Assembly (NCBI GenBank): GCA_963750065.1
Contig: CAVVPK010000013.1
Coordinates: 59,814-123,813 of the forward strand
Direction: 5' to 3'
DNA length: 64,000 nt
DNA from: CAVSRC01 sp963750065
Lineage (GTDB): Bacteria; Pseudomonadota; Alphaproteobacteria; Rhizobiales; Kaistiaceae
Under the pieces are notes generated by a model that did no database searches, was not told the DNA's origin, and saw nothing but the letters and a program-made list of their open reading frames with translations. Shown here piece by piece: positions 37,537 to 44,762 of this stretch (the first letter of the stretch is position 1; each line of letters opens with the position of its first letter). The translations under genes were made by a program, and so were the position numbers.

Positions 37537-38378
37537 CGAGCTTCGTGGCAGCGGCGGTGCAGATGCGGAGCGGCATTTCGGTCGCCGCCAATGTCGCAGC
37601 GGCCGAAGCGCTGATCCGCGAAGCGGCGGCCGCGGGTGCCGACTATGTGCTGACGCCGGAGATGACCACCATCCTCGACCGCGAGCGGCCGCGCCTGCTG
37701 GCGGCGATTTCGCCGGAGGAGAGCGACCCGTCGCTCGCCCGCTTTCGTGCGCTGGCGAAGGAACTCGGCATCCACCTGCATATCGGTTCGATGGCGATCA
37801 AGCTCGGCGCGGACGGGGTCGCCAACCGCGCCTTCCTGATCGCGCCGAGCGGCGACATCCTTGCCCGTTACGACAAGATCCACATGTTCGACGTCGATCT
37901 TGCCGGCGGCGAGAGCTATCGCGAATCGCGGCTCTACAAGGCGGGCGACAGGGCGGTGGTCGCCGACCTGCCGTGGACGCGGCTGGGGCTGACGGTCTGC
38001 TACGACGTGCGCTTTCCGCAGCTTCATCGGGCGCTGGCCAAGGCCGGCGCCGCGGTGCTTGCCATACCGGCGGCCTTCACCCGCACGACCGGCGAGGCGC
38101 ACTGGCACGTTCTCATCCGCGCCCGGGCGATCGAGACCGGCTCGTGGGTGATCGCGGCGGCGCAGGGCGGGACCCACGAGGACGGGCGCGAGACCTACGG
38201 CCATTCGATGATCGTCAACCCGTGGGGGCGCATCGTCGGCGAGGCGGAGCGCGCGCCCGGCATCGTTCTGGCGACCATCGACCCGGCGGAGAGCGTGACG
38301 GCGCGGGCCGCGATTCCGGCGCTTGCCAATGAGCGCGCCTTCGCGCCGCCGGTGGACGCGGAGCCCGTCGCGCCATGA
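37533..38378 (+). CDS. Carbon-nitrogen hydrolase (Nit2 / omega-amidase-like)
   Basis: A 281-residue member of the nitrilase superfamily. The Glu-Lys-Cys catalytic triad can be placed in L-T-P-E-M-T-T (near 44), R-Y-D-K-I-H-M-F-D (near 111) and T-V-C-Y-D-V-R-F-P (near 152). The last motif with D-V-R-F-P is that of the Nit1/Nit2 branch, which removes deaminated glutathione or alpha-keto-amides, a repair role that suits its place after a glutaredoxin. ATGA overlaps at both ends couple it to grxC and DUF1178. Confidence 0.9.
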   Translation: MTSFVAAAVQMRSGISVAANVAAAEALIREAAAAGADYVLTPEMTTILDRERPRLLAAISPEESDPSLARFRALAKELGIHLHIGSMAIKLGADGVANRAFLIAPSGDILARYDKIHMFDVDLAGGESYRESRLYKAGDRAVVADLPWTRLGLTVCYDVRFPQLHRALAKAGAAVLAIPAAFTRTTGEAHWHVLIRARAIETGSWVIAAAQGGTHEDGRETYGHSMIVNPWGRIVGEAERAPGIVLATIDPAESVTARAAIPALANERAFAPPVDAEPVAP

Positions 38379-38821
38379 TCCGCTATACGCTGCGCTGCTC
38401 CAAGGGCCACGAATTCGAGACGTGGTTTCGCGCGATCGGCGACTACGACCGCGCGGTTGCGGCCGGCGAGGCGACCTGCCCGGTGTGCGGCGATGCCAAG
38501 GTCGAGAAGGCGCTGATGACGCCATCGGTCGCCGGCACCAAGAAGAGCACCGACGTCGACAAGGGCGAGCGGGTGAAACTCGCCGTCCCCGACCCGCGCC
38601 AGCAGGCCATGCGCGAGGCGATCAAGGCGCTGCGCAAGCAGGTGACCGAGAATGCCGACTATGTCGGCGACAAGTTCGCCGAGGAAGCACGCAAGATCCA
38701 CTACGAGGAGGTGGAGGCGCGCGGTATCTACGGCGAGGCGACCGGCGAGGAAGCGCAGGCGCTGGTCGATGAGGGCATCGAGTTCCTGCCCCTGCCGCGC
38801 CTGCCCGAAGACCGGAACTGA
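38375..38821 (+). CDS. DUF1178 family protein
   Basis: A 148-residue soluble protein. It opens with M-I-R-Y-T-L-R-C-S-K-G-H-E-F-E-T-W-F, followed by C-P-V-C-G, so a small zinc-ribbon is likely at the N-terminus. The rest is helical and charged with a conserved I-H-Y-E-E-V-E-A-R-G-I-Y-G-E-A-T segment. These are DUF1178 hallmarks; the function is unknown. It is the last gene of the comF run and overlaps the amidase gene by four bases. Confidence 0.9.
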   Translation: MIRYTLRCSKGHEFETWFRAIGDYDRAVAAGEATCPVCGDAKVEKALMTPSVAGTKKSTDVDKGERVKLAVPDPRQQAMREAIKALRKQVTENADYVGDKFAEEARKIHYEEVEARGIYGEATGEEAQALVDEGIEFLPLPRLPEDRN

Positions 38822-38974
38822 TCCTTCGAGGGCTGCCGAAAAACGCAGGTGGGCGGACCGAGCCCGGACATGACGAGAGTGGGGCATGGCTTCACCACAA
38901 ACGCCGTTCATGCCCGCCCCGAGCGGGCAGCCAGTACACGCAGGCGCCTGCGATTGAAATCGCCGGCTTTGGTG

Positions 38975-39010
38975 ATTACTGGGTCCCTGCATGCGCAGGG
39001 ACGACAGGGA
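38975..39010. repeat. REP-like palindromic element
   Basis: GTCCCTGC at 38983-38990 and GCAGGGAC at 38995-39002 form a hairpin preceded by TTACTGG and followed by GACAGG. This arrangement (T-A-C-T-G-G next to a GC-rich hairpin) is a very common dispersed intergenic repeat in alphaproteobacterial genomes, as I recall. Only one copy of this form is in the window. Confidence 0.6.
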
Positions 39011-39049
39011 TTTCGTTCCCGCGAGCGATCCGCACCGGGTGATGAGGAT

Positions 39050-39480
39050 TTCAAAGAACACCTCGCATCCAGTGGGAATGCGAGGGGGTGGCGGGCGCTC
39101 GATGAGTGCCGCGTCGGGTAGTCCGTTTGGTGGCGCTCACCGAGCGCCCGCCGCGGGATTTAAGCGAGGCCCCGCCTGGGTTGGCAGAGGCAGGGCTGGC
39201 ACATAGGCCGCCCTCGACCGCCACGGTGCCGGGGCCTCGGTTTCCCGGGCCGGTCTCACCGGTGGCTGACCTCTGCCCGCCTTTAGCGCTGCACCATTTC
39301 AGGGCTTTGGCGCACGGAGGCACAATCAAAGGCTCCTCCGTCGACGGGCTTCCGAGCTCCAGTCCCCCGTTTGCGAAACGGAAGGACGGGACACCGCACC
39401 CCGCTCCACCGAACGAACGCCTCCGGACGGCGCCCCCTCATCGAGCGAGGATGTCGATCAATATGAGGGCGCTTCGGGAG
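39050..39480. ncRNA. Candidate structured RNA region (strand unknown)
   Basis: Exact inverted pairs seen: CCTCGCAT 39061-39068 with 39078-39085; GGCGGGCGCTCG 39090-39101 with 39141-39152 (12 bp); CGAGGCCCCG 39165-39174 with 39230-39239 (10 bp); GGCAGAGG near 39184 with CCTCTGCC near 39270; CCGTTT with AAACGG around 39368-39381; CCCTCAT near 39435 with ATGAGGG near 39463. The order is largely nested or sequential, as in a folded RNA several hundred nucleotides long. It lacks the RNase P core, a tmRNA tag or tRNA-like end, and known intron ends. Promoter not identified. No homology search was possible. Confidence 0.35.
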
Positions 39481-39558
39481 AGGGGGATAAGTATTTTTCG
39501 CGGCCGCGTTCGCAGGGTGGAGGTATGGCGCCCGCGCGCCTAACCCACCATGCGGGCT

Positions 39559-40443
39559 TCAGTGCAGATATGCCGAGAAGTGTTGGGCGAGAGCGTCATA
39601 GACGACTCGAATTCGTCGGCTGGTGAGCAATTCGCGATGCGTCGTCAACCAGATTTCCAACGGGAAGACGATTTCGGGCAATAGCGCGATCACTCCAGGC
39701 GCACCTTCTATGAGTTGCTGCTGGGCAAAGCCGACACCGAGACCGGCCTTGATGAGCTCCCAGCCGACGGTTTGGCTGTCTGTCCGCACGAGGAAGTTGG
39801 TGCGATCGAGCGTAAAGCCAAGAGTGCGCGCTGCGGCGATGATGACGTCCGAGCGATCGAGGCCAATGAGGTCGTGCTCGAGCAGGTCTTCCGGCCGCTG
39901 CGGTGTGCCGCGGCGCATCAGGTAGCTCTCGTGGGCGCAGCACAGAGCGGAGATCGTCCCGAGCTTCCTGCTGATGAGTTCGAGTTGGGTCGGGCGGAAC
40001 ATCCTGACCGCGATATCGGATTCGCGCAGCAGCAGGTTTTCGGCGGAATCGGTGGGCACCAGCTCCAGGGCGACTGCCGGGAATTTTCGCCGGATGTCGC
40101 TGAGCATTTCTGGCAACACGTAGTGCGAGATGACCGTGCTTGCGGTGATCCGCACGGTGCCGCCGAGCGCGGTGCTTTGTCCCTCTGCAATCAGCGCCGC
40201 TTCTGAAAGCGCGCGAGTTGCACCCGCGACAGGCTCGTAGAGGCGCAGCGCCGTCTCGGTCGGCATGAGCCCGCGCGGCGTAGCTTCGAAAAGAGCTATG
40301 CCGAGGTCGGTCTCGAGCGTCTTTATGTGCCGGCCGAGCGTGGGTTGGCTGAGACCGAGCTTGCGTGCGGCCGCCGAGAGGGTACCGGTCTCGACCACCG
40401 CGCCGAAGCTGCGCCACAACGACCAGTCCAACTCTCTATTCAT
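39559..40443 (-). CDS. LysR family transcriptional regulator
   Basis: A 294-residue regulator. The N-terminal winged helix-turn-helix (about 5-65) has F-G-A-V-V-E-T-G-T-L-S-A-A-A-R-K-L-G-L and P-T-L-G-R-H-I. The effector domain follows (about 90-290). It is divergent from the oxidoreductase gene 98 bp away, the usual layout for a LysR regulator and its target. A palindrome covering its own start codon may be the autoregulatory site. The inducer is unknown. Confidence 0.92.
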   Translation of the reverse strand: MNRELDWSLWRSFGAVVETGTLSAAARKLGLSQPTLGRHIKTLETDLGIALFEATPRGLMPTETALRLYEPVAGATRALSEAALIAEGQSTALGGTVRITASTVISHYVLPEMLSDIRRKFPAVALELVPTDSAENLLLRESDIAVRMFRPTQLELISRKLGTISALCCAHESYLMRRGTPQRPEDLLEHDLIGLDRSDVIIAAARTLGFTLDRTNFLVRTDSQTVGWELIKAGLGVGFAQQQLIEGAPGVIALLPEIVFPLEIWLTTHRELLTSRRIRVVYDALAQHFSAYLH

Positions 40444-40451
40444 TTATGAAT
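40438..40451. promoter_or_regulatory. Perfect 14-bp palindrome over the LysR start codon
   Basis: ATTCATTTATGAAT is fully palindromic in its arms (ATTCAT/ATGAAT with a TT centre). The CAT at 40441-40443 is the start codon of the LysR gene on the minus strand. Position and symmetry suggest an operator for repression of the regulator and control of the divergent gene. Confidence 0.45.
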
Positions 40452-40541
40452 GGCCAGCCCTTCAATTTGTCGAGTTATCATTCGTTTGTGCATGATCTAG
40501 CTTCCGGCCGTCAAGGTCAAACACAAACGATGGAGACGGAG

Positions 40542-41468
40542 ATGAACAAGAACACGGTCACGATCCTGGGGGTTAACGGTCACATCGGCCGCTTCGCGGC
40601 GCAGGCTTTCGTTGATGCCGGCTGGACGGTGCGGGGCATGGGCCGCAGTGACGAACGCGCGATCCGAGGTGTCGAATTCATCAAGGGCGATGCCGACAGC
40701 GTCGCCGACATGCAGCGGGCCATTGGCGACAGCGCGGTCGTGGTGAACGCGCTGAACCTGCCCTACGACAAGTGGTCTGGTGGTGCCATGGAGGCACAGA
40801 CGGCGCGTGTCATCGAGGCAGTCGGCGCGGCCGGCCGGACGCTCATCTACCCAGGCAACATCTACAACTACGCCGCCTCGTTGCGGCAGGTGACGCCAGA
40901 CGCTCCGCAGAATCCAGCGCGTCCGCGCGGCGAGATTCGGGTGCGCTGCGAACGCGCACTTGAGCAGGCCACCAAGCGTGGCGGTCTGCAGGTGATTGTT
41001 GTCCGCGCCGGCGACTTTTTCGGGCCGGGCAAGAACGGCGATTGGTTCGAGCGGGGCGTTCTGGCACAGAAGGGCAAGGTCGCGGCGCCGTCAGCAATCG
41101 ATGTTGGGCACAGCTGGGCTTATCTTCCCGACCTCGCCCGTGTATTCGAACAGCTGGCTTGGCACCGGAAAGAACTCGGCGCATTTGAGAACTTTCACTT
41201 CGCCGGCCACTTCGTCACCTCCGGCGAGTTGATCCGGACGGTGCAGCAGGCGGCCCCGGTTCCCCTCAAAGCCAGTGTTTTCCCCTGGGGGGTGCTGGGC
41301 GTGATCGGGCTCTTCAACCCGGTTGTGCGCGAGGTGAACAAGATGCGCTATCTGTGGCAGAATCCCATGCGGCTGAGCGACAAACGGCTGGACGCCATCC
41401 TCGGACCCGATTTCAGCACGCCTTTCGATGAGGCCATCGCTGCCGCGGTCAAGCCATTCTTCGCGTGA
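40542..41468 (+). CDS. NAD(P)-dependent epimerase/NmrA-like oxidoreductase
   Basis: A 308-residue Rossmann-fold protein. The nucleotide motif near the start is G-V-N-G-H-I-G-R-F-A-A-Q-A-F. G-M-G-R-S resembles an atypical SDR that prefers NADP. The expected Y-x-x-x-K is not clear, as in NmrA-like and extended-SDR members. The ATG at 40542 has GGAGA five bases upstream; another in-frame ATG at 40530 is possible. It is probably the target of the divergent LysR gene. Confidence 0.82.
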   Translation: MNKNTVTILGVNGHIGRFAAQAFVDAGWTVRGMGRSDERAIRGVEFIKGDADSVADMQRAIGDSAVVVNALNLPYDKWSGGAMEAQTARVIEAVGAAGRTLIYPGNIYNYAASLRQVTPDAPQNPARPRGEIRVRCERALEQATKRGGLQVIVVRAGDFFGPGKNGDWFERGVLAQKGKVAAPSAIDVGHSWAYLPDLARVFEQLAWHRKELGAFENFHFAGHFVTSGELIRTVQQAAPVPLKASVFPWGVLGVIGLFNPVVREVNKMRYLWQNPMRLSDKRLDAILGPDFSTPFDEAIAAAVKPFFA

Positions 41469-41506
41469 GGGGCAGATGAGATTCGATGGCGGCGGTCATA
41501 TCGCCG

Positions 41507-42145
41507 TCACGGCGTGTTCTTCAGCGTGCTCTGGCCAAACCGGTCGAGATCCTCCGGCCTCCTGACGGTGACGTCGAGGTCGCGGACCAGCCCATCGGCA
41601 AGCGCATAGACCCAGCCGTGGACGCTGATCGGCTGGCCGCGCGCCCAGGCCTCCTGGACGAAGACGTCCGAGGCGACGTTGCGCACCTGGCGCACGACAT
41701 TGAGTTCCACCAGGCGGTCGAGGCGGGCGTCCGGTTGGCCAATCGCATCGAGTTCGTGGCGATGATCGTGCGCCACTTCGCGGATGGGGTGCAGCCAGTG
41801 GTCGACCAGCCCGCGGCGCTTGCCGTCGACGGCCGCAGCGACCCCGCCGCAGCCGTAGTGGCCGACCACCATGACGTGCCTGACCTTGAGCACGTCGACG
41901 GCGAACTGCAGCACCGAGAGGTAGTTGGCGTCCTGCGGCGGGGCGAGATTGGCGACGTTGCGATGGACGAACAGCTCGCCGGGGTCGAGGCCGACGATCT
42001 CGTTGGCGGGCACGCGGCTGTCGGAACAGCCGATCCACAGGTATTCCGGTGCCTGCTGGCGGACCAGCCGGCGGAAGAAATCGGCGTCGCCGGCGACCTT
42101 GCCGGCGGCCCAGGCGCGGTTGTTGGCTTTGAGGTTGTCGAGCAT
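41507..42145 (-). CDS. can: Beta-class carbonic anhydrase
   Basis: A 212-residue zinc enzyme converting CO2 and bicarbonate. Zinc ligands Cys40, His96 and Cys99 are in W-I-G-C-S-D-S-R and V-G-H-Y-G-C-G-G, and the Asp42-Arg44 dyad is present. Length and W-I-G-C-S-D-S-R-V-P-A match the E. coli Can type. It supplies bicarbonate for carboxylases such as acetyl-CoA carboxylase. It converges on the oxidoreductase gene with 38 bp between stops. Confidence 0.95.
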   Translation of the reverse strand: MLDNLKANNRAWAAGKVAGDADFFRRLVRQQAPEYLWIGCSDSRVPANEIVGLDPGELFVHRNVANLAPPQDANYLSVLQFAVDVLKVRHVMVVGHYGCGGVAAAVDGKRRGLVDHWLHPIREVAHDHRHELDAIGQPDARLDRLVELNVVRQVRNVASDVFVQEAWARGQPISVHGWVYALADGLVRDLDVTVRRPEDLDRFGQSTLKNTP

Positions 42146-42317
42146 CGGTGGCGCTGTCGGCTGTCTGGTTTGCTGGCCCCCCGTTCATGCCGGAGGGATT
42201 GACCCGGATCAAGGCTCGGTGGCCGCACAGGACGATGGTTGCCGTGACACCGGCTTGTGGGCGGCCGCCCGCGAGCGGGCGGTGCATTTGTCCGAAACCT
42301 GAGTCCAGGAGATGACA

Positions 42318-42566
42318 ATGGCCGACGTGAAGATTCGCGTGTTCAAAGGCGACGCACGCGACCCGGCAACGACCGTCACCATTCCAGGCGGGGTGCTGCG
42401 GATCGCCTCCAAGCTCATCCCCCGCAAGGCATACGCGGCACTAAGCGATCAGGGCATCGAACTGGAAGAAATCATCCGGCTGTCGGAGAACCCGGAGGCC
42501 CACGGCAAGCTGGTCGAGGTCGAGGACCACGAGAAGAACGAGACGGTCGTCATCTCGCTGGAATAG
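42318..42566 (+). CDS. Small conserved-looking protein of unknown function
   Basis: An 82-residue soluble protein, M-A-D-V-K-I-R-V-F-K-G-D at the start and V-V-I-S-L-E at the end. The body (T-T-V-T-I-P-G-G-V-L-R-I-A-S-K-L-I-P) has the rhythm of a compact alpha/beta fold. AGGAG lies six bases before the ATG at 42318, which decides against the ATG at 42312. I do not recognise a named family. It is divergent from carbonic anhydrase and convergent with ubiG. Confidence 0.75.
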   Translation: MADVKIRVFKGDARDPATTVTIPGGVLRIASKLIPRKAYAALSDQGIELEEIIRLSENPEAHGKLVEVEDHEKNETVVISLE

Positions 42567-42587
42567 CCGAAGGTGAGGCGGCGAGGG

Positions 42588-43331
42588 TCAGTCCCGTGCC
42601 GCCGCCATCATGTAGTTGACGTCCATGTCGGCGGTCAGGCGGAAGCGGTCGAGGAGCGGCACATACATGACGCCGGTCTCGGCAGACGGCGCCAGGCCGG
42701 CGGCGCGATAGGCGGCGCTGAGCTCGTCGGGCGTCACTAGCTTGTCGTAATCGTGGGTGCCGCGCGGCAGCCAGCGCAGCACGTATTCGGCGCCGATGAT
42801 GGCAAGCAGGTATGCCTTGCGCGTGCGGTTGATGGTCGAGGCCATGGTCAGCCCGCCGGGCTTCACCATGCTTGCCGTGGTGGCGATGAAGGCGGCGACA
42901 TCGGTGACGTGCTCGACCACCTCGAGCGTCAGCACGACGTCGAAGCGTTCGCCGGCCTCCGCCAGGGCTTCGGCCGTGGTGGCGCGATAGTCGATGGCAA
43001 GGCCGGCCTCGGCGGCGTGCAGCCGCGCCGCAGCGATGGTTTCCTCCCCGGGGTCGATGCCGGTGACCGCGGCGCCGAGGCGGGCCAGCGGCTCGGTGAC
43101 CAGCCCGGCGCCACAGCCGACATCGAGCACGCTTAGGCCGGAAAGGGCTGCCGGCGTCTTCGGATCGCGGCTGAAGCGGGCGCAGATCTGGTCCCTGATC
43201 CAGGCAAGACGCAGCGGGTTCAGCCGGTGGAGCGGGCGCATGGGCCCGTCGGCATCCCACCAGCGGGAGGCGAGGGCGGAAAAGCGGGCGACCTCGGCGG
43301 GGTCGACGGTGGGGGCGGCTGCAGCGTTCAT
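42588..43331 (-). CDS. ubiG: Ubiquinone biosynthesis O-methyltransferase UbiG
   Basis: A 247-residue SAM-dependent enzyme for both O-methylations of ubiquinone synthesis. Seen: F-S-A-L-A-S-R-W-W-D-A-D-G-P-M-R-P-L-H-R near the start, V-L-D-V-G-C-G-A-G-L-V-T-E-P-L-A as motif I, and V-V-E-H-V-T-D in the middle. P-L-H-R-L-N-P-x-R and the ending L-D-Y/F-R region are specific for UbiG. It is divergent from lysC. Confidence 0.97.
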   Translation of the reverse strand: MNAAAAPTVDPAEVARFSALASRWWDADGPMRPLHRLNPLRLAWIRDQICARFSRDPKTPAALSGLSVLDVGCGAGLVTEPLARLGAAVTGIDPGEETIAAARLHAAEAGLAIDYRATTAEALAEAGERFDVVLTLEVVEHVTDVAAFIATTASMVKPGGLTMASTINRTRKAYLLAIIGAEYVLRWLPRGTHDYDKLVTPDELSAAYRAAGLAPSAETGVMYVPLLDRFRLTADMDVNYMMAAARD

Positions 43332-43433
43332 GCCGGCACTCTAGCCGAGCCGTTCTCCCGTTGCGACCGTGCCGGTAAGCGGCTATGAAAGCGCGCCTTT
43401 TCGGGGAGGCCGGTCAACCGGCAGCAGAATGTT

Positions 43434-44687
43434 ATGGCGCGCCTAGTCATGAAGTTCGGCGGCACATCGGTCGCCGATATCCCCCGGATCAGGAACGTTG
43501 CCCGGCATGTGAAACGCGAGGTCGAGGCTGGCCATCAGGTGGCGGTGGTGGTCTCGGCCATGGCCGGCTTCACCAACCAGCTGGTGGCGTGGACGCGCGA
43601 GGCGTCGCCGCTCCACGACGCGCGCGAATACGACACGGTGGTGGCGGCCGGGGAGCAGATCACCACCGGCCTGCTGGCGATCGCGCTGCAGGAAATGGGC
43701 GTCAACGCGCGATCCTGGCTGGGCTGGCAGATTCCGATCCATACCGATGCCGCCCACGGCGCGGCGCGCATCACCGAGATCGCGGGCGACCTGCTCCTCA
43801 ACCGGCTGGGCCAGGGGCAGGTGGCGGTGGTCGCCGGCTTCCAGGGGGTAGCGCCGGACAACCGGGTCGCGACACTCGGCCGCGGCGGGTCCGATACCAG
43901 CGCGGTGGCGCTGGCCGCGGCGCTGGGCGCGGATCGCTGCGACATCTACACCGACGTCGACGGGGTCTACACCACCGATCCGCGCGTCGAGCCCAAGGCG
44001 ACCCGGATGGCGCGGATCTCCTACGAGGAAATGCTGGAAATGGCCTCGCTCGGGGCCAAGGTGCTGCAGGTCCGCTCGGTCGAAATGGCCATGGTGCATG
44101 GCGTGCGCACGTTCGTGCGGTCGAGCTTCGACGACCCGGAGGCGCCCGAACTGGTAAACGCCGAGACGCCGCCGGGAACCCTCATCTGCGACGAGGACGA
44201 AATCGTGGAAAAGAAAGTCGTCAGCGGCATCGCCTACACCAAGGACGATGCCCAGATCTCGCTGCGCCGGGTGGCCGACAAGCCCGGCGTCGCGGCGGCC
44301 GTCTTCGGATCGCTGTCCGCAGCCAACATCAACGTCGACATGATCGTCCAGAACGTCTCGGAAGACGGGACGCTGACCGACCTGACCTTCACCGTGCCGA
44401 TCGCCGACTACGACCGCGCGCGGGCGGTTCTGGAAGGCGCCCGGGGCGAGATCGGCTACCAGATCCTGCAGGGGTCGACCGACGTGGCGAAAATCTCGGT
44501 GATCGGCATCGGCATGCGCAGCCATGCCGGCGTCGCCGCCGAGTGTTTCCGGGCGCTGGCCGGCAAAAGCATCAACATTCGGGCGATCACGACGTCCGAA
44601 ATCAAGATATCGGTGTTGATCGATGCACCCTACACCGAGCTTGCGGTACGGACTTTGCATTCGCTATACGGGCTCGACAACCACTGA
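43434..44687 (+). CDS. lysC: Aspartate kinase
   Basis: A 417-residue enzyme that phosphorylates aspartate, the entry to lysine, threonine and methionine synthesis. The kinase domain starts V-M-K-F-G-G-T-S-V-A and has R-G-G-S-D-T-S-A-V-A near 150. The C-terminal half holds two ACT domains (about 265-410) that bind lysine or threonine for feedback control. It is a monofunctional, LysC-type enzyme with no homoserine dehydrogenase part. It leads the lysC-ptsP-prfA-prmC series. Confidence 0.97.
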   Translation: MARLVMKFGGTSVADIPRIRNVARHVKREVEAGHQVAVVVSAMAGFTNQLVAWTREASPLHDAREYDTVVAAGEQITTGLLAIALQEMGVNARSWLGWQIPIHTDAAHGAARITEIAGDLLLNRLGQGQVAVVAGFQGVAPDNRVATLGRGGSDTSAVALAAALGADRCDIYTDVDGVYTTDPRVEPKATRMARISYEEMLEMASLGAKVLQVRSVEMAMVHGVRTFVRSSFDDPEAPELVNAETPPGTLICDEDEIVEKKVVSGIAYTKDDAQISLRRVADKPGVAAAVFGSLSAANINVDMIVQNVSEDGTLTDLTFTVPIADYDRARAVLEGARGEIGYQILQGSTDVAKISVIGIGMRSHAGVAAECFRALAGKSINIRAITTSEIKISVLIDAPYTELAVRTLHSLYGLDNH

Positions 44688-44762
44688 CCGGCGCTTGTGG
44701 GCGCGGCGGGTGAAGGCCGGCGAACCCCAGAAAGTGGCCGATAACGCCCGAGGATAGCGGTA

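Larger units (their letters stand above)
38822..39558. other. 737-bp region without a convincing gene
   Basis: Between DUF1178 and the convergent LysR gene both strands carry only short or compositionally odd frames. The left half holds GCCCGC/GCGGGC and CAGGCGCCTG palindromes and a REP-like hairpin at 38975-39010. The right half, 39050-39480, is packed with long-range inverted repeats and is described separately. Confidence 0.6.

Noticed and set aside
39051..39329. 93-codon minus-strand frame in the structured region, rich in Gly, Ser, Thr
   Set aside because: The start has no ribosome binding site, composition follows the inverted repeats, and the frame is not continued by a recognisable domain. 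Similar spurious frames are often annotated over repeats. Kept only as part of the structured-region entry.
39050..39480. tmRNA, RNase P RNA or group II intron
   Set aside because: I looked for the tag codons and tRNA-like end, the RNase P core sequences, and GTGCG start with a domain V hairpin; none was found.
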